Below are positions 1-8,485 of a DNA stretch of 64,000 nucleotides, piece by piece (within the stretch, counting starts at the first letter, position 1; every line of letters starts with the position of its first letter). Source of the stretch: Reddybacter sp041277045 (GTDB taxonomy: Bacteria > Pseudomonadota > Gammaproteobacteria > Pseudomonadales > Porticoccaceae). The notes below the pieces were generated by a model. That model ran no database searches. It saw only the letters and a program-made list of their open reading frames with translations, and was not told the origin of the DNA. Location: contig JBGFSY010000002.1 of the NCBI GenBank assembly GCA_041277045.1, positions 186,001-250,000 on the forward strand, given 5' to 3'. A program made the translations under genes and the position numbers.

Positions 1-95
1 CGCAAAGCCCAGTAGTGAAAGCGGATTTCCCCGATTATTACCAGGCGCCAGAAACCATCGACGTACTTGAGCTGCGCTCCGATGACATTAAGTGA
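1..95 (+). CDS. C-terminal end of an unidentified protein (partial)
   Basis: An open frame enters from the left edge, with codons starting at base 3, and ends at TGA 93-95. The visible 30 residues run through DYYQAPETIDVLELRSDDIK. No family could be recognised from so short a tail. The frame has no internal stop and its composition looks coding, so it is probably the end of the gene upstream of the metallo-hydrolase; the 89-bp gap would fit the same transcription unit. Confidence 0.55.
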   Translation, partial: QSPVVKADFPDYYQAPETIDVLELRSDDIK

Positions 96-184
96 ACATT
101 ACCGCATTGGCCTCTGCTTGCAGCGTGTGCAGGGTCTGATGAGTCGTTTATGTCAGCGCTGTCAATTGTGGAATTGAACGGCTG

Positions 185-1081
185 ATGGCTCAGGGTGGGG
201 TAGCAATTGGGGTAAAACGCTTCGAGCGTATTTTGCGTATTCCTACGCCCACCCCTTTTGACGTTGGTGATATCAACAGCTATGTGATTTTGCCCGAAGC
301 GGGCTCTAAACAGCTGGTGTTAATTGATACGGGCGTCGGTACGGAAGAAGCCTGGCAGGGGCTGCAGGCGGGCCTGGCTGAAGTGGGTTATCGTATAGAG
401 GATATCACTTTACTGTTGCTCACCCATGCCCATACGGATCATTTCGGTCAGGCCAGTCGAATCCGTGATGCTTCTGGCTGCGAAGTATGGGGCCACGAAA
501 ATGTAAGTTCTACTGTCGCCGGTTTCCTGCCTCCACCAGAGCGAATCGAAGTTGAACGAGCGGTTCTCCAGCGCTATGGCTTTAGTTCTGAAATGTATGA
601 CAAGGCCTACGATTATCGCGCTTATATTGCCGATATTTTTAGACCCTGTGAGCTTGATCGTGAGCTACAGGATAATGACATCGTGCCCATTCATGGTTTC
701 GATTTAAAGGTGGTTCACACGCCAGGACATTGCCCTGAAGAGGTGGTTTTCTGGCAGCCAGAGAGCCTGCAAATGTTTTCTGGCGACCATTTACTGCCGG
801 ATATAACGCCGGTATGCTTGTTAGAATTTCCTGAAACAGTGGACGGTGAGCGTGTTCACACACTGCCCCAGTATTACAGCTCTGCTGACAAAATATTACC
901 CTACGATGTGAGTTATATTTACCCAAGCCATGGCGATATTTTTCAGGATCACCGGCAGTTGATTGCTGGCTATAAATTGTCGACAGAACGGCGCTTATTG
1001 AAAATATCGAAGATACTTAAGCAGCACGGCATGCTGACACCGTTTGAGGTGGGTAAGCTCAGAGGTAATGGGGCATCTTGA
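185..1081 (+). CDS. Metallo-beta-lactamase-fold hydrolase
   Basis: This 298-residue protein has the metal-binding signature of the metallo-beta-lactamase superfamily: H81-A-H83-T-D85-H86, then a histidine in HTPGHCPEE, an aspartate in FSGDHLLP, and a C-terminal histidine in YPSHGD. The fold normally binds two metal ions and hydrolyses esters, thioesters or similar bonds in the cytoplasm. No signal peptide is visible. The length and the extra helical C-terminal part (about residues 215-298) suit the glyoxalase-II-like group, but the substrate cannot be read from the sequence. The start is taken at ATG 185; no strong ribosome-binding site is present, so a slightly later start is possible. Confidence 0.85.
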   Translation: MAQGGVAIGVKRFERILRIPTPTPFDVGDINSYVILPEAGSKQLVLIDTGVGTEEAWQGLQAGLAEVGYRIEDITLLLLTHAHTDHFGQASRIRDASGCEVWGHENVSSTVAGFLPPPERIEVERAVLQRYGFSSEMYDKAYDYRAYIADIFRPCELDRELQDNDIVPIHGFDLKVVHTPGHCPEEVVFWQPESLQMFSGDHLLPDITPVCLLEFPETVDGERVHTLPQYYSSADKILPYDVSYIYPSHGDIFQDHRQLIAGYKLSTERRLLKISKILKQHGMLTPFEVGKLRGNGAS

Positions 1082-1212
1082 CATGCTTTTTGACGAAGGT
1101 TTTGTCACGACACGAGAGGTGGCTGGGGTGATTCACTATGAATTGTTAATGGTCCCTGGCCCTGCGGCCACCTTTAAACCGGTAAGGTATTGAAAACGGA
1201 AGGAGGACAGTT

Positions 1213-1434
1213 GTGAATCACGGTAAAGCCAATGAGCTAATCGGTACCTCGGTGGTATCGTTTGAAGATGCACTTGCGTGTATTTTGCAGCGAGCGAACA
1301 AAACACTTCGTGGAATTCACACGATGGAAGTGATCGATAAAACTGTATCGATAAAAGAGAGCGGCGAGATGGAGTATTGCGTTCGTGCTTTTTTAAAATT
1401 TGATATGACACCACCGGATTTATTACACCTATAG
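1213..1434 (+). CDS. Dodecin-like small protein, first copy
   Basis: This 73-residue protein matches the dodecin fold: SFEDALACILQRANKTLRGI, then an EV strand, then a final beta strand (YCVRAFLKF). Dodecins are dodecameric flavin-storage proteins. Here the tryptophan that stacks on the flavin (WFEV in archaeal dodecin) is replaced by threonine (TMEV), and the glutamine of the last strand is a cysteine, so flavin binding is doubtful. The start is GTG 1213, chosen because AAGGAGGA lies just upstream. The next gene starts 7 bp after the stop and encodes a second dodecin-like protein, so the two are almost certainly co-transcribed. Family membership is fairly secure; function is open. Confidence 0.75.
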   Translation: MNHGKANELIGTSVVSFEDALACILQRANKTLRGIHTMEVIDKTVSIKESGEMEYCVRAFLKFDMTPPDLLHL

Positions 1435-1440
1435 GATTGA

Positions 1441-1647
1441 ATGATGAGCGTATTTAGTGTGTCCAGTGTCAGTGCAGCATCCCCCGTCAGTTTTCAGGAT
1501 GCTCTGGAAAAGGGCTATTCCCGGGCGAGCTCCACCCTGCGTGGTATTGAGTCTATTGAGGTCATCGGTGAGCGTGCAAATGTCGAAGCCGGAGTGATCA
1601 AAGAGTACGTTGTCGATCTTAAAATAGTATTTGCATTAGAGAAGTGA
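1441..1647 (+). CDS. Dodecin-like small protein, second copy
   Basis: This 68-residue protein is a paralogue of the gene just upstream and shares the pattern SFQDALEKGYSRASSTLRGI followed by EV, VEAGVIKEY and a terminal strand ending in F. The flavin-stacking tryptophan of classical dodecins is a serine (ESIEV) and the last-strand glutamine position is a valine, so it probably does not hold flavin like a standard dodecin. It could form mixed oligomers with its neighbour. A second in-frame ATG lies at 1444. It sits 219 bp ahead of cheA on the same strand; the gap 1648-1866 holds no recognisable gene, so whether the dodecin pair is in the chemosensory transcript is unknown. Confidence 0.75.
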   Translation: MMSVFSVSSVSAASPVSFQDALEKGYSRASSTLRGIESIEVIGERANVEAGVIKEYVVDLKIVFALEK

Positions 1648-1866
1648 TAGTTGGTTCTCAAGTTTGACTTTCCAAGATAATAATAAGGCCAAGACACTCC
1701 AGTTTTTTGGGTGTTTGATGATAGCCTGTACTAACGCGATCAGTGGCAGTTTCTTTCTGTGTCTGACGCTGTAGTTAGTAGTAGGGCGTAGTTTTCGACA
1801 ATTCAAAATGTAGCCCTTCTACCAGTAAATCGTTCAGAACAATAAATTGGCTAATGGGTGTGCAAA

Positions 1867-4701
1867 ATGGATGATATGGATGAAGAGGTTCTCCAACTTT
1901 TCGTAGAGGAATCTAGAGAGCATTTGGCAGGTATTGAAGATGACCTGTTGGCTATGGAAGCAATGGACGGGCTCGACGAAGATCTTGTGAACAGGGTGTT
2001 TCGAACCTTGCACACGATTAAAGGTGGCGCTGGTTTTTTTGATTTGATCAACCTGCAAAACCTTGCTCATTCTATGGAGAATATTCTCGACCTAATTCGT
2101 AAGGATGAGCTACAGACGACGAAAATGATTGTCTCCTCTCTGCTTGCGGGTGCTGATACTGTTGCCAGTATGGTTGACAATCTGGAAGCATCGAATGATT
2201 ACGATATTTCGGAGCATTTATCTGTTTTTGATGGGGTTTTAAAGGGCGACGTAGCTCCTGAGGCGACTGTTGTTGCACCCAGTGAAGCTGCCGAAGTGAA
2301 TGAAGCAGAGGAGCAGGAAGCACCTCCAGAAGAGCCTGCTGATACAGAACAGGTCGTTGCTGAGGGCGTCGCTCCAGTTGCGGAGCAAGAACCCACTGCT
2401 CCTGAACCAGCAAAGAGTACGCCGGCCGCCCCCGTCGCTCCTGTAACCAAGGCCGTTGCCGAGGCACCTAAGTCTGCAACGCCAGATGCTAAAGCTACGC
2501 CAGCAAAAACAGCAACAACGACGGGTGATCAAAGTATACGCGTTCATTTGTCACTGCTTGACCGTCTAATGGAATTGGCAGGTGAGCTGGTACTGACGCG
2601 TAATTCGCTTATTCAAAGTGTTGAAACTGGTGATCCTGCCCTATTACAGCCAGCGGCAAAAAAAGTTGATGCCATTACCTCTCAATTGCAGCGCGCAATT
2701 ATGTCGACGCGTATGCAAACGATCGATATTGTATTTAGTAAGTTCCGACGCATCGTTCGGGATTTATCGGGTCAGCTTGGCAAACAGATAAACCTGGAAA
2801 TCCTGGGTGAAGATGTAGAGCTCGATAAAACCATTATTGAAGCTCTCGGCGACCCGCTGACCCATCTGGTGCGTAACTCTATTGATCACGGCCTGGAAAC
2901 GCCTGCACAGCGTAAAGCGGCGGGTAAGCCACCATTTGGTCAGCTGCGCTTACACGCTTTCCACGAGGCAGGCCAGGTTGTCATTGAGGTTAGCGATAAT
3001 GGTGCGGGCATCGACCCAAAGAGAATTGCCAGTAAAGCCATTGAAAAAGGCATGGTAAGCGAAGAAGAAATAGCGAGGATGAATGAAAAGGATATCGTTC
3101 GACTGATTTTCCAACCGGGCTTTTCGACGGCTGAAGAGGTGACCGATATTTCCGGTCGTGGTGTTGGCATGGATGTCGTCCGTCAAAATTTGGCGAAGGT
3201 TGGCGGTGTTGCCGATATTGAATCCGTACTGGGTAGCGGCACAACTATTCGCGTTAAGCTGCCCTTGACCCTAGCGATCATTCCCAGCGTGTTGGTTGGA
3301 ATTAGTACTGAAAACTTTGCCATTCCACAGGTTAACGTGGTGGAAATGGTGGGTATTGCCCCCGACGAAATCAAGACTAGAATTCAGCACGTTGGTGGTG
3401 TTGCCATGTTGCGTTTACGGGGTGACCTTTTACCCTTGATCGAACTCAGTGATTTCTTTGGTATTACACAAACATACAATGATGTTGATACGGGTTCCGT
3501 GAGGGAAGAGCGGCGAGACCGGCTTGCTGATCGTCGGGAAAATGAAGATCCCGACGAGACGACAAATAATTTACGTGGAGGAGTTGAGCGTCGAGAAAGT
3601 GCAGACAGTAGCGTAAATATCGTCATCGTTGCAGCGGGGGCCTTTAAATATGGTATTCGTGTGGACGAACTTCATGAATCGGCAGAAATTGTTGTTAAAC
3701 CTCTCGGTATGCACTTTCGCGGTAGCAATGAGTTTTCGGGTGCGACCATTCTTGGCGACGGTACGGTGGCTCTCATTCTCGATGTCGATGGCGTGCGCCG
3801 GCTCAGTGGCGCCAGTGAATCCCAGCAGACCGAGAGTGATATGCGCGGGAGGGACAGTGAAGAAGCTCATGATGTGGATTCTTGCTCCATTCTTATTATT
3901 CAGCACGCCGAAGATGAAGTGTATGCCGTTCCTTTACAATTGGTGGCAAGAATTGAAAGGTTCTCTACATCTGATTTGCAGGATGTCGGTGATCGCAAGG
4001 CCATTAGCTATCGCGGTGGTATCTTGCCACTGATTTCTCTTGAGGGAATAGTCAGTTCACAACCATTGGATGTTAGCACCAATGAGTTTTATGTGATTGT
4101 CTATACCGTGGGCAATGAAGAAATTGGCTTAATGGCTTCGGATATCAGGGATATCGTGGACTACAAAGACACAATTGATAACCGTACTCATAAGCGAGCA
4201 GGCATTGCTGGCTCGATGATCGTCAATGGTGAAATTTTACAATTTCTTGATCTTTACGGCATTCTTGAGTTGGATGACCCTGAGTGGACCGAGCATCTTA
4301 TTGGTAGTAATGAAGAATCCAACCATACCGTTCTGCTTGTCGAAGATTCTCCATTTTTTCAGTCACAAATGAAAAAAGAAATAGAGGCAGCTGGCTTTAT
4401 CGTGCTGACAGCGGACGACGGCTTGTTGGGCCTGGAGGTGTTACGTACCCACCCTGAAATCACGATGGTGCTTACTGATATAGAAATGCCTAATATGGAT
4501 GGCTTGGAAATGGCGCGAGCCATTAGAGCTAAACCGGAATACAAAGATCTTCCTTTGGTGGCAGTGACCTCACTCGCGGGTGCTGCAGCTGAACAAAAGG
4601 GAGCTGCTGCGGGCATTGATGAATATCAAATTAAGCTCGACCGTGAACAGTTAGTTGATGTTTGCCGACGCCTTTCCAAGCCCCGCATTGTAAGCGCTTA
4701 A
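1867..4701 (+). CDS. cheA: Hybrid chemotaxis histidine kinase CheA with C-terminal receiver
   Basis: CheA autophosphorylates in response to chemoreceptors and passes phosphate to response regulators. Domains in order, numbered from ATG 1867: an HPt domain with phospho-accepting H49 (LHTIKGGAGFF); an Ala/Pro/Glu-rich linker (about 125-220) in place of a P2 domain; the dimerisation domain (from about 223, LDRLMELAGELVLTRN); an HATPase domain with N box HLVRNSIDHGLE near 333 and the GRGVGMDV glycine motif; a first CheW-like domain (about 470-655) split by a charged insertion; a second CheW-like domain (about 675-815); and a receiver (about 820-940) with D871 in TDIEMPNMDG. At 944 residues it is far longer than E. 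coli CheA (654). GTG 1858 is an alternative start. CheW follows 23 bp downstream. Confidence 0.93.
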   Translation: MDDMDEEVLQLFVEESREHLAGIEDDLLAMEAMDGLDEDLVNRVFRTLHTIKGGAGFFDLINLQNLAHSMENILDLIRKDELQTTKMIVSSLLAGADTVASMVDNLEASNDYDISEHLSVFDGVLKGDVAPEATVVAPSEAAEVNEAEEQEAPPEEPADTEQVVAEGVAPVAEQEPTAPEPAKSTPAAPVAPVTKAVAEAPKSATPDAKATPAKTATTTGDQSIRVHLSLLDRLMELAGELVLTRNSLIQSVETGDPALLQPAAKKVDAITSQLQRAIMSTRMQTIDIVFSKFRRIVRDLSGQLGKQINLEILGEDVELDKTIIEALGDPLTHLVRNSIDHGLETPAQRKAAGKPPFGQLRLHAFHEAGQVVIEVSDNGAGIDPKRIASKAIEKGMVSEEEIARMNEKDIVRLIFQPGFSTAEEVTDISGRGVGMDVVRQNLAKVGGVADIESVLGSGTTIRVKLPLTLAIIPSVLVGISTENFAIPQVNVVEMVGIAPDEIKTRIQHVGGVAMLRLRGDLLPLIELSDFFGITQTYNDVDTGSVREERRDRLADRRENEDPDETTNNLRGGVERRESADSSVNIVIVAAGAFKYGIRVDELHESAEIVVKPLGMHFRGSNEFSGATILGDGTVALILDVDGVRRLSGASESQQTESDMRGRDSEEAHDVDSCSILIIQHAEDEVYAVPLQLVARIERFSTSDLQDVGDRKAISYRGGILPLISLEGIVSSQPLDVSTNEFYVIVYTVGNEEIGLMASDIRDIVDYKDTIDNRTHKRAGIAGSMIVNGEILQFLDLYGILELDDPEWTEHLIGSNEESNHTVLLVEDSPFFQSQMKKEIEAAGFIVLTADDGLLGLEVLRTHPEITMVLTDIEMPNMDGLEMARAIRAKPEYKDLPLVAVTSLAGAAAEQKGAAAGIDEYQIKLDREQLVDVCRRLSKPRIVSA

Positions 4702-4724
4702 GTATAAGTCAAGGAGAATAAGTA

Positions 4725-5174
4725 ATGAGTGAGACATTATTTTTGGAAGATACCGAAATTATCGTTTTCAGAGTGGGTGATATTACAATTGGTTTGCCAA
4801 TTACCGAGGTGAGAGAGATTTTCAAATCACCCCAAATTACTCCCGTCCACACAGCCTATTCCTATGTAAATGGCGTCATTAATTTACGTGGCAGCATTGT
4901 CACGATAATTGATTTGAGTAAGCGTATGAGCTTGCCGATAAACCGGAATGTAAAAGCAGTACATATTGTTCTTGTGGAGATCGGTGAAGAGCTAATCGGG
5001 CTGTTAGTCGATGGTATTGAAGATTCAGTGTTTGCAAGTAGCGATGATTTCTTTCCCGTGCCCGCTACTGTCAATGGTGCAGACAGCAACTATTTCCGTG
5101 CCTTATTTCGGCGAAAAGAAGACCTGGTGGCGATGCTTGATCTCGAAAACACGCTGGATACTGAAGCCGCTTAA
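4725..5174 (+). CDS. cheW: Chemotaxis coupling protein CheW
   Basis: This 149-residue single-domain CheW links CheA to the signalling tips of chemoreceptors in cytoplasmic arrays. The sequence shows the usual pattern: an entry strand (IIVFRVGDITIGLPI), the EVREI motif, YSYVNGVINLRGSIVTIIDL with the family-typical NLRG core, and a later strand IGLLVDGIED. Length is normal for the family (150-170). A good ribosome-binding site (AAGGAGAA) precedes ATG 4725. Its TAA stop overlaps the ATG of cheB (TAATG), indicating translational coupling. This free CheW supplements the two CheW-like domains already present in CheA. Confidence 0.95.
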   Translation: MSETLFLEDTEIIVFRVGDITIGLPITEVREIFKSPQITPVHTAYSYVNGVINLRGSIVTIIDLSKRMSLPINRNVKAVHIVLVEIGEELIGLLVDGIEDSVFASSDDFFPVPATVNGADSNYFRALFRRKEDLVAMLDLENTLDTEAA

Positions 5175-6340
5175 TGATGAGTTTAAGGCTATTAATTGTT
5201 GATGATTCTGCGATGTATCGACAAGCCTTAAAAAATATTGTGGCAGCAATACCTGGTGTGCAATGTATTGGTGGGGCCTGTGATGGCAAAGAAGCGATTG
5301 AAAAAATCATTTCTGAAAAACCAGATGTTGTTACGCTCGATATGGAAATGCCGGTCATGTCCGGAATGGACGTTATTAAGGCGGTGACATCAAAAAAATT
5401 AAACACAAAACTGATTATCGTCAGTGCTTGTTCTCAATCGGGGGCGGAAGTCGCCATTAGCGCGCTTAAGTTAGGGGCCTATGATTTTATCACTAAGCCT
5501 AACAGGCTGGGTGGGGGTGGAGCCAAAGAGGATATTCGTCGACAACTGGAAGAGAAACTGGAGGCCTTAAATGGCGGTTTTAGCTCCGCATTAAGAAAGC
5601 CTGTAGAAGCTACTAGCAATACTAAGATTAGCTTCCGCCCTCAACCCGGTAATAAAATATCGATACCGTTGAAAAAACCGGTGTTGACGAGAGCACAAAC
5701 AAGGCTACCGTCGTCTGTTTCTAACCGAGGTTTGTCACCGAAAGCGATTGTTATGGGGTGCTCGACAGGCGGCCCAAAGGCTCTGTTGAAACTATTTTCA
5801 GGGTTACGGAGCCAATTAGACGTGCCTATCTTTATCGTGCAGCACATGCCTCCGATGTTCACCCAGACCCTGGCGAAATCTATTGATGAAATCAGCTCAG
5901 TTTCGGTCAAAGAAGCTGAAGATGGCGATAAGCCATTACCCAACCATGCATATATAGCACCGGGGGGGCGGCAAATGAAATTGGTGCAGGGAGATTCAGG
6001 TATTGAAATAAAAATTACAGATGAAGAACCAGAAAATTTTTGCAAACCTTCTGTCGATTATTTTTTTTCAAGTGTGGCTGAAATTTATGGGTCACGTGCT
6101 TTAGGTGTCATCTTAAGTGGAATGGGTAGTGATGGCCGTGAAGGATTACGAAAAATGAAAAGTCATGGTGTGACAGTTCTTGGTCAGGACGAGGAGAGTT
6201 GTGTTGTTTACGGAATGCCCCGTGTTGCTCAGGAGGAGGGTCTTGTTGATCAGCAAGTTGGAATCGATCAAATGGCTTTGGCTATTGAAGATGCTTTAAT
6301 ATCATCGAAAAGCGGTTCAAAAATTGATCAGAGATTGTGA
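5174..6340 (+). CDS. cheB: Chemotaxis protein-glutamate methylesterase CheB
   Basis: CheB removes methyl groups from receptor glutamates (and deamidates glutamines) and so drives adaptation. Residues 1-125 form a receiver with phospho-acceptor D56 (TLDMEMPVMSGMD). A roughly 60-residue basic, flexible linker follows. The C-terminal methylesterase domain carries the catalytic serine in GCSTGGPKAL, the histidine in IVQHMPPMFT and the aspartate in GMGSDGREGL. At 388 residues it is somewhat longer than E. coli CheB (349) because of the linker. The start overlaps the cheW stop. CheR, its antagonist, lies 173 bp downstream after a gap (6341-6513) with no recognisable gene. Confidence 0.95.
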   Translation: MMSLRLLIVDDSAMYRQALKNIVAAIPGVQCIGGACDGKEAIEKIISEKPDVVTLDMEMPVMSGMDVIKAVTSKKLNTKLIIVSACSQSGAEVAISALKLGAYDFITKPNRLGGGGAKEDIRRQLEEKLEALNGGFSSALRKPVEATSNTKISFRPQPGNKISIPLKKPVLTRAQTRLPSSVSNRGLSPKAIVMGCSTGGPKALLKLFSGLRSQLDVPIFIVQHMPPMFTQTLAKSIDEISSVSVKEAEDGDKPLPNHAYIAPGGRQMKLVQGDSGIEIKITDEEPENFCKPSVDYFFSSVAEIYGSRALGVILSGMGSDGREGLRKMKSHGVTVLGQDEESCVVYGMPRVAQEEGLVDQQVGIDQMALAIEDALISSKSGSKIDQRL

Positions 6341-6513
6341 AAGAATGAAACTGCCAAAAGTGGCCAGCGAATTAAGAAAGTAAAGAGGCTGCTGAGCTTA
6401 AAGTTGTTAAGAGAAATATAGCTGTCTCGTATAAAGATATATTCTAAGACGAACAATGTGTGGTTGGTATGACTATATGTGCTGTTATTATTTTTTATTA
6501 AAGGTTTGTATGA

Positions 6514-7347
6514 ATGGTAAATAATGATGTGCATTCGATGACGGATCATGAGTTGATCAAGTTTATTGAGCATGTAAGGTTTCAGACAGGTATCAACCTG
6601 GATGCATCAAAACGCTATTTACTTGAATCCAGGTTGGGTCCGATTTTGCAGCGGTTTTCCCTAGATTCCTATGCTGAGTTATTAAGGTGTGTTGCCATAG
6701 ATAGCTCAATTGAAAACCAGGCATTGATTAGTGCAATTACTACAAATGAGACGTATTTTTTTAGGGATGAGCACCCCTTCGATCTGTTCAAGTACAAGCT
6801 CATCCCCGACCTGCTAGGCAAAAATCAGAATACTGCGGTGAAAATAGCAAGTGCAGCGTGTTCAAGTGGACAAGAGGCTTATAGTATGGCCATGGTTTTG
6901 AAGGAAATTCTGTTTGACCTGACAGCTTTCAAGGTTCAAATAAAAGCATTTGATATATCAGATGAGATTGTCGCTGCAGCGAGCAGGGGGGAATACTCCA
7001 AGTTTGAAGTAAAGCGAGGCTTGTCGGACGAACAAATACGCTGTTATTTTGATTGTGCTGACAGCCGGTACCAGGTAAAGCCAGAGCTTCGTTCTATAAT
7101 TTCGTTTAGTAAACAAAATTTGTTTAAGCCCGCTGGAATTATGGGCAAATTTAATATTATTTTTTGTCGCAATATTGTCAACTATTTTGAGGAGAAGGAC
7201 CGAGCTTTGTTGTTTGATAATTTGGCCGCAATGTTGCTGCCACGTGGTGTCTTAGTGATTGGCGCTACAGAGTTCATAAACGATAAGTCCGGTAATTTTG
7301 TAAAGAAAAGTGAAAAAGGTTCGGTGTATTACGAAAAATTAGGCTAA
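6514..7347 (+). CDS. cheR: Chemotaxis protein methyltransferase CheR
   Basis: CheR uses S-adenosylmethionine to methylate receptor glutamates, opposing CheB. The 277-residue protein has the helical N-terminal domain (about 1-75) and the Rossmann-type methyltransferase domain. Visible family motifs are ITTNETYFFRDE, the SAM-binding ASAACSSGQEAYSMAM, AFDISDEIVAAA, and NIIFCRNIVNYF near the C-terminus. The length matches E. coli CheR (286). An AAAGG ribosome-binding site precedes ATG 6514. The base composition is rather AT-rich, as in cheB and cheY, which sets the chemosensory block slightly apart from the GC-richer genes after 11 kb. Confidence 0.95.
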   Translation: MVNNDVHSMTDHELIKFIEHVRFQTGINLDASKRYLLESRLGPILQRFSLDSYAELLRCVAIDSSIENQALISAITTNETYFFRDEHPFDLFKYKLIPDLLGKNQNTAVKIASAACSSGQEAYSMAMVLKEILFDLTAFKVQIKAFDISDEIVAAASRGEYSKFEVKRGLSDEQIRCYFDCADSRYQVKPELRSIISFSKQNLFKPAGIMGKFNIIFCRNIVNYFEEKDRALLFDNLAAMLLPRGVLVIGATEFINDKSGNFVKKSEKGSVYYEKLG

Positions 7348-7439
7348 TGCGAAAACTGAGATCGGATCGGACTTTTTTTCCAAAGATTGTCGGTATTATG
7401 TCTTTTGCTTGTTCATTTAAGTAAATATGGAGTTGGTTA

Positions 7440-7796
7440 ATGAAAGTGCTTGTTGTTGACGACAGCGTCGCCATGCGAATGATTGTCAAGAAAATGGTTA
7501 AAGCTGCAGGCTTTAGTGCAGATTTCATCGAAGCTGCTGATGGGCAGTTAGGCCTTGATAAAATCAAGTCAGACTCTCCTGATCTGGTCTTATGTGATTG
7601 GAATATGCCCAATATGTCAGGCTTAGAATTACTAACAGCTCTCAATGATGAAGGTATTACAGTGGACTTTGGTTTTGTTACAACAGAGTCATCAGATGAG
7701 ATGCGTGCGAAAGCTGAAGGCCTTGGAGCTAAGTTTCTTATTTCCAAACCGTTCACCAAAGAATCAGTGTTTGATGCATTGAAATCATTCTTCTAA
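7440..7796 (+). CDS. cheY: Single-domain response regulator CheY
   Basis: This 118-residue stand-alone receiver is the diffusible output of CheA. It shows the acidic pocket (VVDDS), the phospho-acceptor aspartate in CDWNMPNMSG, the switch threonine in FVTTESS, and the conserved lysine in ISKPFTKE. The length is that of a bare CheY. GGAG lies 8 bp before ATG 7440. It is followed 24 bp later by a CheX/CheC-like gene that could be its phosphatase; no cheZ is present in the window. No flagellar gene is nearby, so the target may be a flagellar motor encoded elsewhere or another output. Confidence 0.93.
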   Translation: MKVLVVDDSVAMRMIVKKMVKAAGFSADFIEAADGQLGLDKIKSDSPDLVLCDWNMPNMSGLELLTALNDEGITVDFGFVTTESSDEMRAKAEGLGAKFLISKPFTKESVFDALKSFF

Positions 7797-7820
7797 AAAA
7801 TCGATAAAAAGGGGCCGCTT

Positions 7821-8300
7821 GTGAGTTTCAGTACGCCGTCAAAGGCAGAGTTAAAAGATATGCTTGGGATGCTTTTCACTAACCTGGAAGTTAAAGATTG
7901 TGATCCGGTAGACCTCGGTACGGATGATCTGTTCTTTGGCTTGTATCTCGATGATGATGATACTCCTGCCACCCTGGTGGTATGTGACTTACCTTTTTCA
8001 GCCTACTTGGGTAGTTCGATGACGATGTTGCCTCCGCCCATTGCAGCTGATGTTATAAAGAGTGGAAAGCTTGAGGACATGATGGTCGGTAACCTCAAAG
8101 AGGTTATGAATATTGTATCCCGACTTTTCATGTTGCGCGGCGGTGCTCATTTGAGATTTTCGACGCTACACCCTGCCAGTGAAAGTTTGCCTGAAGCCGT
8201 TTCTAGTCTATTGACAAACATTGAAAAACAGGTGTTTTTTGACGTGGAAGTCCCGCGCTATGGGGCTGGTAAAGTCGGGTTCTTAGTGCCAGCGATTTAG
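7821..8300 (+). CDS. CheX/CheC-like protein, possible CheY-P phosphatase
   Basis: This 159-residue protein is not a strong family match by eye, but its central helix contains E94-V-M-N97 (NLKEVMNIVSRLF). That is the E-x2-N spacing that CheC, CheX and FliY use to dephosphorylate CheY-P. Predicted alpha/beta content and length also fit a one-motif CheX. Position directly after cheY and before the receptor supports a role in signal termination. It starts with GTG 7821 behind AAGGGG. The fold assignment is an inference from motif and neighbourhood; it could instead be a chemotaxis-linked protein of unknown function. Confidence 0.55.
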   Translation: MSFSTPSKAELKDMLGMLFTNLEVKDCDPVDLGTDDLFFGLYLDDDDTPATLVVCDLPFSAYLGSSMTMLPPPIAADVIKSGKLEDMMVGNLKEVMNIVSRLFMLRGGAHLRFSTLHPASESLPEAVSSLLTNIEKQVFFDVEVPRYGAGKVGFLVPAI

Positions 8301-8485
8301 TGACCTAGATTATTGGAGCTGGTTAAGAAGTGTGGAAGTGGCCGGTGATGATACCTATAGAAGTGTTGGGTTTTCTGGATATGGTGCATTGTTTCTTTTG
8401 TGCAATATCATTATATAAATCTTATTAAGTAATGACGATCATGGATGATATTACCCCTTATAAAATAATAGTACTTGGAGTGTAA

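Noticed and set aside
1648..1857. Possible regulatory RNA or terminator between the dodecin pair and cheA
   Set aside because: ACACTCC and GGGTGT can pair only imperfectly and no other structured element was recognised, so nothing was annotated.
2199..2547. Several long minus-strand frames inside cheA
   Set aside because: They are shadows of the Ala/Pro/Glu-rich linker of cheA, whose skewed codons keep opposite frames open.
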